The translations under genes and the position numbers were made by a program. A DNA stretch of 64,000 nucleotides from Betaproteobacteria bacterium (lineage in GTDB: Bacteria > Pseudomonadota > Gammaproteobacteria > Burkholderiales > Casimicrobiaceae), in assembly GCA_013298145.1 (NCBI GenBank), contig JAAFJO010000003.1, forward strand, positions 372,001 to 436,000, given 5' to 3'. The notes beneath the pieces were generated by a model. The model did not search any database. It was not told the origin of the DNA and worked only from the letters and a program-made list of their open reading frames with translations. Shown piece after piece: positions 53,432 through 63,933 of this stretch (its first letter is position 1; each line of letters opens with the position of its first letter).

Positions 53432-53936
53432 GCGCCTCGGGTTGAGCGAAGGCGGGTTAATACGGCTGTCGGGGCGCAATTGGACGATTGGACGGTTGGA
53501 CGGTTGGGCTGTTAGAGCATCGAAACGCCTTTGATTTTCGCATGCGAGTCTTGGAGCGTTAGCCTTGTTCGCGGGAAGGCAGTCTCGCAACGATTACGGC
53601 GTCGGTCATCTCGTTTTTTTGCTCAACCGCACGGCGCACAAGGTGGCGGAGGGGAGCACGTAGTGAAGCATAAAGAGATTTATCTACAACAATATCGTCG
53701 TAAACCATATTTAATTTGGTCTAGAGTCCTATATGCGAGAATGATGCTTTATCTATATTTTCACTTTCGTTACTGGTTTTATTGAGTTTCACAGAACTTT
53801 TTTATACCGGATTACTCGATTGATCCTCCGCTATTTGCGCCATTCAAGCGGTGTCTGCGTTCGGGTGTTTCCCTGCATACCTCGGCGCGGAAGTCGCTAC
53901 ACTCCTCGCGTCTTAATCACTTACAGACAACAACAC
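53432..53936. other. Long intergenic region between hrpA and the solute-binding protein gene
   Basis: This gene-free region of 505 bases separates divergent genes. It contains a short 8-bp tandem repeat (53480-53511) and an AT-rich segment: 53701-53820 has 37 G or C in 120 bases, far below its surroundings. A frame of 84 codons here (53531-53785) has no family features and crosses the composition change. The region probably holds promoters for both neighbours, but no clean hexamer pair stands out. Confidence 0.6.
53480..53511. repeat. Short tandem repeat of an 8-bp unit
   Basis: Four copies run head to tail: TTGGACGA, TTGGACGG, TTGGACGG and a diverged TTGGGCTG. They lie about 50 bases upstream of the chosen hrpA start. 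Such repeats can vary in copy number by slippage, which could alter spacing of upstream signals. Confidence 0.8.
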
Positions 53937-55508
53937 ATGAAACGTCTATTTACTATTGCCGCATTGTCTGCGGCGTTGATCGCTGCCGGCGTGCAAGCGG
54001 TGCCGTTCCGTTGGGCCACCACAGGTGATGCCCAAACGATGGATCCGCATTCGCAAAACGAGGGTTTGACCAACTCTGTGAACTCGCAGGTGTACGAATT
54101 CCTGATGATTCGCGGTAAAAATTTGAAGCTCGGGCCCGGGCTCGCGACTGAATGGAAACAAGTTGACGCGCTGACTTACCAGTTCAAGCTTCGCCCGAAC
54201 GTGAAGTTTCATGACGGCGATACGTTTAATGCGGATGACGTGGTGTTCTCGATCAACCGCGCCAAGCACCCGAACTCCCAGGTGGCCGTATACGCTAACC
54301 AAGTTGGTACACCACGCAAAATTGATAATCTCACCGTTGAGTTCAAACTCGCTGAGCCGAATCCGATCTTCTACGATCACCTGAACTCGATCATGATTAT
54401 GAGCAAGGAGTGGTCTGAAAAGAACAACGCCGCCACGCCGCTCGATTTCAAAAATAAGGAAGAGAAGTTCACATCGCTCAACGCGAACGGAACTGGCCCA
54501 TTCCGCTTGGTTAGCCGCCAGCCTGACGTAAAGACGATCTGGAAGAAATTCGACGGCTGGTGGGGCAAGATGGAGGGCAACATCACCTCCGTCACCCACA
54601 CTCCAATTAAGGCGGACGCCACTCGGGTCGCCGCGCTCATTTCTGGCGAGGTAGATTTCGTTCTCGATCCGCCGCCGCAAGACTTGGAGCGCCTGGAAAA
54701 AACTGCGTCGACCAAAGTCGTGAATGGCGTTGAGAATCGCGTGATCTTCATTGGTATGGATCAGGCGCGCGACGAGCTTCAATACTCAAACGTCAAAGGC
54801 AAGAACCCGTTCAAAGATAAGCGCGTTCGTCAGGCGATGTACCAGTCGATTGACATCGAAACGATCAAATCGCGCCTGATGCGCGGCCAGGCCTATCCAA
54901 CCGGCGGCATCACCCCCTCACCGCTCGGCGCATTTAACGATCCTGCGATCGAGAAACGTCGTCCATTTGACGTCGCAGGCGCGAAGAAGTTAATGGCTGA
55001 TGCCGGCTATGCCCAGGGCTTCGAGGTCACCATGCACTGCCCGAACAACCGCTACATCAACGACGAAAAAATCTGCCAGGCGCTCGCAGCAATGTGGGCT
55101 CAGATTGGTATCAAAGTGCGTGTCGATGCAACGCCGCGCGCGGTCTACTTCCCTCGCCTTGAAAAGCTCGATACGTCACTCTTCATGCTGGGCTGGGGCG
55201 GCGCAATCACCGATGCGGAAACAACGCTGACGCCCGTGCTTCGTAACCGCGGAGAAAAAGGTGTCGGCGCCTATAACTACGGTAACTACAAGAACGACAA
55301 ACTTGATCGCGCTGCCGCCGCTTCTAGCAAAGAAACTGATCCGAAGAAACGCGAAGCGTTGATTAAAGAGGCGCTCCTTGCGCACAACGATGAGATCAAT
55401 CATCTTCCGTTGCATCGTCAGGTGATCCCATGGGCAACCGCCAAAGGCGTTACCGTGACTCATCGCGCAGACAACTACCTGCAGTACGAGTGGATTTCGG
55501 TGAAGTAA
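53937..55508 (+). CDS. ABC transporter solute-binding protein, peptide/nickel type (family 5)
   Basis: This 523-residue periplasmic binding protein of the DppA/OppA family has a Sec signal peptide ending GVQA. The family blocks DAQTMDPHSQNEG and KFHDGDTFNADDVVFSI follow, and the C-terminal region contains HLPLHRQVIPWATAKGV. It should bind a peptide or similar ligand for an ABC importer. No permease or ATPase genes are adjacent, so it must use components encoded elsewhere or has another role. I start at ATG 53937 (MKRLFTIAAL). The gene follows an AT-rich leader and ends before a strong hairpin. Confidence 0.93.
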   Translation: MKRLFTIAALSAALIAAGVQAVPFRWATTGDAQTMDPHSQNEGLTNSVNSQVYEFLMIRGKNLKLGPGLATEWKQVDALTYQFKLRPNVKFHDGDTFNADDVVFSINRAKHPNSQVAVYANQVGTPRKIDNLTVEFKLAEPNPIFYDHLNSIMIMSKEWSEKNNAATPLDFKNKEEKFTSLNANGTGPFRLVSRQPDVKTIWKKFDGWWGKMEGNITSVTHTPIKADATRVAALISGEVDFVLDPPPQDLERLEKTASTKVVNGVENRVIFIGMDQARDELQYSNVKGKNPFKDKRVRQAMYQSIDIETIKSRLMRGQAYPTGGITPSPLGAFNDPAIEKRRPFDVAGAKKLMADAGYAQGFEVTMHCPNNRYINDEKICQALAAMWAQIGIKVRVDATPRAVYFPRLEKLDTSLFMLGWGGAITDAETTLTPVLRNRGEKGVGAYNYGNYKNDKLDRAAAASSKETDPKKREALIKEALLAHNDEINHLPLHRQVIPWATAKGVTVTHRADNYLQYEWISVK

Positions 55509-55548
55509 CCCAGCGAAAAGTGCGCGCACTTAAGCGCACGCGCCGCTA

Positions 55549-55575
55549 AATCAGGCCGCATAATGCGGCCTGATT
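55549..55575 (+). terminator. Strong hairpin after the solute-binding protein gene
   Basis: A perfect 12-bp stem, AATCAGGCCGCA paired with TGCGGCCTGATT, closes a TAA loop 41 bases past the stop codon. The T-tract after it is short (CATTT), so it may terminate, protect the mRNA end, or both. It is followed 16 bases later by the next gene. Confidence 0.65.
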
Positions 55576-55591
55576 CATTTGGAGCGTCGTT

Positions 55592-56593
55592 ATGCGTATG
55601 CGTGTCGCTTGGTTCAACGTAGAGAATTTGTTTACACGCTACGCGTTTGCGGGCCCCGATGCCGATGGACTGCCTTACGACCGACAGGTGATTGCGGTGG
55701 GCGTGACTGCACTCGATCGTGGCGCGGGGAGTGAAGGTGAGGCAAACATCGCGCTCGCTGGCATGCAACGCGACAACACGGCTCGTGTGATCCTCGACAT
55801 GATGCCAGACGTGCTGGGTGTTGCCGAAGTCGAAAATATCGAAGCGCTGCGAATCTTTAATCAGCAGTACCTCTCGCACTATTTCGACCGCATCTTTTTG
55901 ATGGGTGGAAACGACGGGCGCGGAATCGATGTGGGCATTTGTGTGCGCAAAGGATTCGCAGCAAAAGTGCTCGGGGTTCGCACCCACGCGCACGAGACGC
56001 TGCAACCCGGGCAGAGTGTGCAGTGGGGCGTGGTGAGCGATGATTCCGGCCCCACCTATCTCGCACGAAATGCACTTTTTTCCCGCGACTGCCTTGAGCT
56101 GGATCTAGAGCTCAATGGCCGAGTAATTACTTTCATGGCGAACCATTTCAAAAGCCAGGCGAAGGGTTCGCGTCGCGATTTGCTGAGCCCTGATGAATGG
56201 CGACTGAGCCAGGCCTCGCGCGTTGCGGAGCTAGTCGCAGAAGCAACCCGAGCTGGAAAATTCCCCATCGTTTTCGGCGATCTAAACGTCGATGACGCGA
56301 ACCCGCAACGCGGGCAGTCAATCGCGCCAGTGCTGAACTGCGGCTTGGTCGATCCGTTCGCGCAGCTCCCAGCGCAGGAGCGATGGACGCACTATTTCAT
56401 GGTGGCACAAGAAGTCTCCCGCCTCGATTACATCCTGCACCCACCTGAGCTCAGAGTCGTAAGCAAAGAAATCAATCGGAAGGGCATTTCACTGAAGTGT
56501 CGCCAATACACGGGCGAGCGCTACGCAACCATTGGCTACGCACACAACGCGGCGAGCGATCACGCGGGGCTCGTTGTAGAGTTTGAAACGTAA
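55592..56593 (+). CDS. Endonuclease/exonuclease/phosphatase family protein
   Basis: This 333-residue protein has the metal-dependent phosphoesterase fold of DNase I and sphingomyelinase relatives. It shows WFNVENLF near residue 6, the catalytic Glu in LGVAEVENIE, MANHFKSQ with a conserved His, VFGDLNVDD, and the C-terminal SDHAGLVVEF. No signal peptide is visible, so it is likely cytoplasmic. Family members act on nucleic acids, lipids or phosphate esters, and the substrate cannot be chosen here. It stands alone between the solute-binding protein and the S41 protease. Confidence 0.88.
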   Translation: MRMRVAWFNVENLFTRYAFAGPDADGLPYDRQVIAVGVTALDRGAGSEGEANIALAGMQRDNTARVILDMMPDVLGVAEVENIEALRIFNQQYLSHYFDRIFLMGGNDGRGIDVGICVRKGFAAKVLGVRTHAHETLQPGQSVQWGVVSDDSGPTYLARNALFSRDCLELDLELNGRVITFMANHFKSQAKGSRRDLLSPDEWRLSQASRVAELVAEATRAGKFPIVFGDLNVDDANPQRGQSIAPVLNCGLVDPFAQLPAQERWTHYFMVAQEVSRLDYILHPPELRVVSKEINRKGISLKCRQYTGERYATIGYAHNAASDHAGLVVEFET

Positions 56594-56728
56594 TCCATGC
56601 GGCCCTAAGCAAAGTTTGGAAGCCGAAATTGGGGTTTAGTCGCAATTTTTGTCAATTTGTCGCGGTCAGATTCGAAATGCGAAAGAATCCGGGTTGACCG
56701 AAGGTTATTGATTTTGGAGTGTTGACCC

Positions 56729-58813
56729 ATGAATTATTGGAGACTTGCTGGAACCACCGGGCTCGTTGGAATGCTCGCTTCGCTGCTGATGTCCGGCAAC
56801 GCAGCGGCCCAATCGACCGTGACCGTGGTGGAGTACATGAACACGCAGGCAAATCTGCGTTTCATCACAGGCCGCGCCGACGAGCAGACGTTGCTCGACA
56901 GCACGCCGGCGTTCAGGCGCACCGGATCGACGTTCTTGGCGCGCCCCGCGTCTGCCGCGAGCGGCAATTTTCAGCCCGTGTGTCGATATCGTATTCAACT
57001 TACGCCGAGTTACTCGACTCATTTCTATGGATTGCCGGCCGATTGCGCGATCGTTCAAGATGCCATCAACCGGGGGTTGGTGACCAACTTTTTCAGCGAA
57101 GGCCTCGATTTCGCTGTTGAACCTGCCGTGAATGGCGTGTGCCCGAGTGGCTCGCCGATTCCAGTCCGCCGCGCACTTCGCTTGGGCACGCCCGTTGAAG
57201 CTTCTAATCATCGCTATGCCACGACCACGGGTGACTATCAGGACGCATTGGTTCAGGGCTGGGCCGGCGAAAGCGTCGTCTTTTGCGTGGCCTCTGCCAC
57301 CGCTGAAACACCGCGGGTAGATCTCTCGTCGAATCTTGGTAAGCTGAATTTTTGCGAGGCCCCACGCACGGGCGTGAGCCCAAGAACTGGCCAGGCGTAT
57401 CCTGACGTGCAGGGCGTTCGCCAGGACGAAAAAGACTACATCCAAGCGTGGGTTGATCGCAGCTATCTTTGGTATCGCGAAGTGCCGAACCCATCGACGA
57501 ACGACGGCGAATCAGTTGCGAGTTACTTTGCGAAGCTTAAGTCTCCAGCGATCGCTGTTGCGGGGGGATTGAAGGATCGTTTCAGCGGTACAACTTCGAC
57601 AGCGTCGGTTGACAACACGAACGCCGGCGTTGTGTTTGGCTACGGCATCACTTGGTCCGCACAGTCAACGATACCGCCCCGCCGATTTGTGGCCTCTGTT
57701 GTCTCGCCCAATTCGCCGGCTGCAATTGCGGGCGTACGTCGCGGCGACTCGATCGTCAGCATTGACGGCGCTGATTTTGTGTTCGGTAACAACGTCTCGA
57801 CGCTCAACCGCGGGTTGTCGCCGCCCGTCGTTGGTGAGTCGCACACCTTTGTACTGCAGCCGGCCGACGGATCAGCTAACAACACAGTCGTGCTGCAATC
57901 GGCGTCGCTACCGTTGGTATCAGTGCCGGTTTCAGGCGTCGTCAACACTCCGACTGGGAAGGTTGGCTACATCGCGTTCACCACGTTTAACTCGTTTACG
58001 GCCGAGAAAGCGATTGCCGACGCGGTAGCGGGCCTGGCGCCTCAGGGGATCAGCGATCTCGTGCTCGATCTTCGCTATAACGGCGGCGGCTACGTCTACA
58101 TCTCCGCTCAAACCGGCTACATGATCGCTGGCCCTTCGCGCACGAATGGAAAAGCATTCGAGACGACGAAGAGCAACGACAAAAAGCCTTTTGGTCCCGA
58201 TGACGTGTACCCGTTCTACAACGCTGGTTCCGGATTCCCAGGCGGGGTCGCGTCGGGCGCATCGTTACCCACGCTGAATCTGCCGCGCGTGTTCATCCTC
58301 ACCACATCGCAAAGTTGTTCGGCGAGTGAGTCACTCATCAACGGCCTGCGCGGGATCGACGTCGAAGTCATTTTGATTGGCGGCAACACCTGTGGGAAGC
58401 CTTACGGGTTTATCGGACGCGATAACTGCGGAACCACCTATTACCCGATTCAGTTCACCGGCGTGAATCACAAAAACGAAGGTGACTTCATCACAGGCTT
58501 CGCTGCACGTTGTGCGGCGTCTGACGACCTCACCAAATCGCTCGGCGACCCGACTGAGCGCATGCTGGCGACCGCGCTCAACTTCCGGCAAACGGGGACT
58601 TGCGGCGCGGCCGCATCAGCCACCGAGTTACCCACACTGAAGGCAAGCGATCGCGACGCGTTCAATAACGGACTCGCGGATTTCCCAAGTCTGCAAGCGC
58701 AGTCTTTGAAGCTCTTGGTGCCGGGCGATACGCGCAGAGATGGTAATGGCGTCATCACGCCCCGCGTGCCGCTCGACTTGGAACAGACGTTCGGCGCTTC
58801 CCGCGCTCGTTGA
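56729..58813 (+). CDS. Secreted S41-family peptidase with PDZ and N-terminal repeats
   Basis: This 694-residue protein has a Sec signal peptide ending NAAAQ. Residues about 30-190 hold two copies of a motif of the type F-I-T-x-x-x-x-E and STHFYGLPADCAIV, resembling DUF5648-like modules seen in secreted betaproteobacterial proteins. A PDZ domain follows near residues 300-380 (VRRGDSIVSIDG), then the S41 protease domain. Its nucleophile is Ser531 in CSASESLI and the general base Lys557 in GNTCGKPYG, matching the CtpA-type Ser-Lys pair. It is probably periplasmic or outside the cell. A terminator follows the gene. Confidence 0.9.
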   Translation: MNYWRLAGTTGLVGMLASLLMSGNAAAQSTVTVVEYMNTQANLRFITGRADEQTLLDSTPAFRRTGSTFLARPASAASGNFQPVCRYRIQLTPSYSTHFYGLPADCAIVQDAINRGLVTNFFSEGLDFAVEPAVNGVCPSGSPIPVRRALRLGTPVEASNHRYATTTGDYQDALVQGWAGESVVFCVASATAETPRVDLSSNLGKLNFCEAPRTGVSPRTGQAYPDVQGVRQDEKDYIQAWVDRSYLWYREVPNPSTNDGESVASYFAKLKSPAIAVAGGLKDRFSGTTSTASVDNTNAGVVFGYGITWSAQSTIPPRRFVASVVSPNSPAAIAGVRRGDSIVSIDGADFVFGNNVSTLNRGLSPPVVGESHTFVLQPADGSANNTVVLQSASLPLVSVPVSGVVNTPTGKVGYIAFTTFNSFTAEKAIADAVAGLAPQGISDLVLDLRYNGGGYVYISAQTGYMIAGPSRTNGKAFETTKSNDKKPFGPDDVYPFYNAGSGFPGGVASGASLPTLNLPRVFILTTSQSCSASESLINGLRGIDVEVILIGGNTCGKPYGFIGRDNCGTTYYPIQFTGVNHKNEGDFITGFAARCAASDDLTKSLGDPTERMLATALNFRQTGTCGAAASATELPTLKASDRDAFNNGLADFPSLQAQSLKLLVPGDTRRDGNGVITPRVPLDLEQTFGASRAR

Positions 58814-58861
58814 GTCGGAGCCCTCGGAAGGTGGCGTACGCCGATTGCGTGCGCAGCGAAG

Positions 58862-58886
58862 AACCCCGCTCCGGCGGGGTTTTTTG
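58862..58886 (+). terminator. Rho-independent terminator after the S41 peptidase gene
   Basis: AACCCCGC pairs with GCGGGGTT around a 4-base loop (8-bp stem), followed by six T. It lies about 50 bases past the stop codon. Confidence 0.92.
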
Positions 58887-58935
58887 TTACGGGTGAACCT
58901 AGGCAGGTCCAAATCCGTCGTCGCAGGGCGATTAA

Positions 58936-61038
<2,103 letters not shown>

Positions 61039-61195
61039 TTGGTTGCGCAGTCACGACAAGCGCTAGATTCAAACGCATTGCACTCCATTCGGTAGTGGCG
61101 ATGCGCGGCCCAAACGCCTACTATTGCAACGATTAGGCGCTTGCGCGGGTTGCCAACGCTGCCCAACGTGTGCTCATAGCTTTCCAGAATTCCAC

Positions 61196-61204
61196 AAAGG
61201 AGGA
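61196..61204 (+). promoter_or_regulatory. Strong Shine-Dalgarno site of the lipase gene
   Basis: AAAGGAGGA lies three bases before ATG 61208, a near-perfect match to the 16S rRNA tail. It fixes the start and discards the longer frame beginning at 61124. Confidence 0.9.
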
Positions 61205-61207
61205 CCC

Positions 61208-62674
61208 ATGAAATTTACTCGCTCGCTCGGCCTTGCCGTGCTCGCAGCCGCCGTACTCACCGCGTGCGGCGGAAGCAGCAACGACGTGTCACCCGGCCCG
61301 ATCATTGACTCGTCAATTCCAAACGCGCGCGGCACACTCGTAGCCAACCCGCCGCCGGTGCTCACCGCCTTCACCGCAGCAGAATACACCGCCGCGCTCA
61401 ACGCATCGGCTTCGGGTCGAAGCCTGCTGCAGCTCGCTGGAACGCCGAAGTGTGGCATTAACTTCCATTACATGGAATACAACACCGTGGGTGGCGCAAA
61501 CGAGCCAACTAACGCCACTGGCGGAATCATGGTACCAACCGGAACCGACGCAGCTTGTACGGGCGCGCGCCCTGTTCTGCTCTACGCGCACGGCACCACG
61601 ATCGATCGCAACTACAACATTGCGAGCCCCGCAAACGGCGAAGCAGGGTTAGTTGCGGCGATGTATGCAGCACAAGGATTCATCGTTGTCGCCCCGAACT
61701 ACGCGGGCTACGATGCGTCGCGCCTCACCTATCACCCTTACCTCAACGCAGAGCAGCAGTCGAACGATATGGTCGATGCGATGCGCGCCGCGAAGCGTGC
61801 ATTCCCGAATATTGCGGCAAACGCGTCAGATAAGCTCGTGATCTCGGGCTATTCGCAAGGCGGTCACGTCGCAATGGCCACGGCTAAGGCGATTCAAGAG
61901 CGTTATTCGAGCGAGTTCAAGGTCACTGCGTTGGGCGGTATGTCCGGCCCGTATGCATTGACCAACACCTTGCAAACCGTGTTCGCAGGTGGCGTAAACG
62001 CGGGCGCAACGATCTTTTCGCCGCTGATTTTTACGAGCTGGCAAAAAGCGTACGGAAACCTCTACAGCGCGACGTCAGACGTTTATGAGGCACCGTTTGC
62101 AACCGGCATCGAAACGCTCCTGCCAAGCACGACGCTCAACACGACCACCGTGTTTACGACGGGCCGTTTGCCTACCAGACTCTTCGCGACGGGCGCGCTC
62201 GTTACGCAAGATCCCGCGTTGAACGCGTTGTTCGCGGCGGGTATCGGTACGCCAAACCTAATCAAGCAGAGCTACCGCCAAGCTGTGTTGAGCAATCCTT
62301 CGCATCCGGTGTTCACTGCCGCTGCGAAAAACGACTTGACAGGTTGGACGCCCGCGCGCCCTGTGGCGATGTGTATGGGTGCCGCTGACCCAACCGTGTT
62401 TGCGAGCAACACGTCGGTCGCTGCTACTGAATTCGGAAAGCGTGGCGTGAGCTCACTCGTAAGCGTGTTTAACGTCGAGGATGCAGCAACGGTCGGCCCG
62501 CAGGTTGCGGCCGCGTTCCAAGCTGCAAAAGCGGCGACCGCTGCCGATCCAAATGCACCCGGTGCGTCGCCAGCAGAAAAGGTCGTTCAGGCGTACCACG
62601 GTGGTCTCGTACCGCCGTTTTGTAACGCTGTGATTCGCGGCTACTTCCAGCAAGTGATCGCGTCAAATCGCTAG
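61208..62674 (+). CDS. Lipoprotein alpha/beta-hydrolase, secretory lipase-like
   Basis: This 488-residue protein has a lipoprotein signal with lipobox LTAC at residues 17-20 (cysteine followed by GGSS), so it is probably anchored in the outer membrane. The alpha/beta-hydrolase nucleophile elbow is GYSQGGH with Ser216. The oxyanion-region block VVAPNYAGYD and a late VVQAYHGG segment resemble the LIP secretory lipase family. It likely hydrolyses esters or lipids outside the cytoplasm. A terminator follows the gene. The exact substrate is not visible. Confidence 0.88.
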   Translation: MKFTRSLGLAVLAAAVLTACGGSSNDVSPGPIIDSSIPNARGTLVANPPPVLTAFTAAEYTAALNASASGRSLLQLAGTPKCGINFHYMEYNTVGGANEPTNATGGIMVPTGTDAACTGARPVLLYAHGTTIDRNYNIASPANGEAGLVAAMYAAQGFIVVAPNYAGYDASRLTYHPYLNAEQQSNDMVDAMRAAKRAFPNIAANASDKLVISGYSQGGHVAMATAKAIQERYSSEFKVTALGGMSGPYALTNTLQTVFAGGVNAGATIFSPLIFTSWQKAYGNLYSATSDVYEAPFATGIETLLPSTTLNTTTVFTTGRLPTRLFATGALVTQDPALNALFAAGIGTPNLIKQSYRQAVLSNPSHPVFTAAAKNDLTGWTPARPVAMCMGAADPTVFASNTSVAATEFGKRGVSSLVSVFNVEDAATVGPQVAAAFQAAKAATAADPNAPGASPAEKVVQAYHGGLVPPFCNAVIRGYFQQVIASNR

Positions 62675-62703
62675 CTTGTAGCGACACATCGCTGCGTCAA
62701 GTT

Positions 62704-62730
62704 AAAACGGGCCTTCGGGCCCGTTTTTCT
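62704..62730 (+). terminator. Rho-independent terminator after the lipase gene
   Basis: A 10-bp stem, AAAACGGGCC paired with GGCCCGTTTT, closes a TTCG tetraloop and runs into a short T tract. It is 30 bases past the stop codon. Confidence 0.93.
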
Positions 62731-62920
62731 ATCTATCGAGTATGCATGCCGTGCTGGTCTAGCCCGAGTAAATTGGTGGCCGGATAAAAAATCTTGATGC
62801 TCAATTGCCGCGTGCCCCGACTAGGCTACGAACCCGCTATGATTTTCGAAGTTGCTGCCATGCCGCGTAGTCAATCGGAGTGCACTCGCTCAGCCTGGCA
62901 CAGCGCGTTGAAAAAGGAAA

Positions 62921-62926
62921 AAGAGG
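62921..62926 (+). promoter_or_regulatory. Candidate Shine-Dalgarno site for a CTG-started sigma gene
   Basis: AAGAGG lies six bases before CTG 62933, good spacing for initiation there. The purine-rich stretch upstream (from 62911) contributes. No ATG, GTG or TTG is available in the frame between the TGA at 62909 and the conserved N-terminus. Confidence 0.5.
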
Positions 62927-62932
62927 CCCCGT

Positions 62933-63499
62933 CTGGCTACCGCCAAAGAAATTGATCAGTTTCTCGCCTCGGTCGAGCGACGCGCGTTCAAACACGCCGC
63001 CTACACGACGAGAGATGACGACGCTGCGCTCGACATCGTTCAAGACTCCATGCTGAAGCTTGCCGACAACTACTCGGACAAGCCCCCCGGAGAGCTGCCG
63101 ATGCTCTTTACCCGGATCTTGCAAAACACGATCCTGGATCACTTTCGTCGCACCAAAACACGAGCGCAGTACACCACCAATTTTTCTGACCTCGCCGGCA
63201 GCAACGCCGACGAGGACTTCGATCCGTTGGAAATCCTGGAAGCCGAAGACGGCGCCATTGGGCGCGACCAGCCGTTGGCTGCTCTCGAACAAGTGCAATC
63301 GATGGCGGCGATCGAAGAAGCGCTCACAAAATTGCCGGCTCGTCAACGCCAGGCATTTTTGTTGCGTTATTGGGAAGACCATGACACTGCCGAGACCGCC
63401 CAAATCATGGGTTGCTCGGAGGGAAGCGTGAAAACTCATTGCTCCCGCGCAGTTCAAGCCCTACAAGGGTTGCTGCGCCAGAAAGGAATCGCCCTATGA
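62933..63499 (+). CDS. RNA polymerase sigma factor, ECF-like, apparent CTG start
   Basis: This sigma-70 family factor is about 188 residues from CTG 62933, reading (M)ATAKEIDQFL, then region 2 (DDDAALDIVQDSMLKLAD and LFTRILQNTILDHFRR), a short linker, and region 4 (LPARQRQAFLLRYW and GCSEGSVKTHCSRAVQAL). The first conventional ATG (63050) would delete about half of region 2. The upstream codons still encode that region, so the longer form is real protein sequence. Its stop overlaps the DUF3619 start (ATGA). Such pairs recur in betaproteobacteria. The target regulon is unknown. Confidence 0.85.
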   Translation: MATAKEIDQFLASVERRAFKHAAYTTRDDDAALDIVQDSMLKLADNYSDKPPGELPMLFTRILQNTILDHFRRTKTRAQYTTNFSDLAGSNADEDFDPLEILEAEDGAIGRDQPLAALEQVQSMAAIEEALTKLPARQRQAFLLRYWEDHDTAETAQIMGCSEGSVKTHCSRAVQALQGLLRQKGIAL

Positions 63500-63933
63500 A
63501 AAAAGAACACACACACCTCCCGGATCACGAGGTCGATCAGGCGGGGAAGCGATTGCGGCCGTTTTTGGATAAAGCGGCGGCGGACGCCTCCCCGAGCGTC
63601 AGCGCGAATCTCGCCGCAGCGCGTGCGGCTGCCGTGGCTCGTGTAGCCGCGCTTGAAGCTGAGCGCTCAGCCGCTTCTACGGTTGTTGCCAACGGCTCGA
63701 CGCTCGCGCTTAACGGCGGTGGCGTGCGTGAGCGATTCTCCGATTGGCGTTTCTGGGCCACGGGCATCGTTGTTGCCGGGCTGGTCGCCTCCTATGCGTT
63801 TAGCCAGTATCGTGAATCGAACGTCGCGCGTGAAGCCGCCGAAGTGGAACTCATGATCCTAGGCGATGATGTACCCGTCGACGCCCTGCTTGATAAGGGT
63901 TTCAGCAGCTACCTTCGTGAAGAAAATAAATAA
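63496..63933 (+). CDS. DUF3619 family membrane protein
   Basis: This 145-residue protein has an N-terminal cytoplasmic region (MKKEHTHLPDHEVDQAGKRL) and an alanine-rich stretch. One membrane helix lies near residues 92-110 (RFWATGIVVAGLVASYAF), and a short C-terminal tail ends SSYLREENK. It matches the DUF3619 family, which sits beside a sigma factor gene in betaproteobacteria, often followed by DUF3106 and RDD genes. The ATG overlaps the sigma stop by four bases. The layout would suit an anti-sigma factor, but no zinc or sigma-binding motif is visible and this role is inference. Confidence 0.85.
   Translation: MKKEHTHLPDHEVDQAGKRLRPFLDKAAADASPSVSANLAAARAAAVARVAALEAERSAASTVVANGSTLALNGGGVRERFSDWRFWATGIVVAGLVASYAFSQYRESNVAREAAEVELMILGDDVPVDALLDKGFSSYLREENK

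Noticed and set aside
53531..53785. An 84-codon frame upstream of the solute-binding protein
   Set aside because: It spans the change from GC-rich to AT-rich DNA and has no start signal or family features.
53946..54782. A 278-codon minus-strand frame opposite the solute-binding protein
   Set aside because: It is fully antisense to a clear family 5 binding protein and has no recognisable motif.
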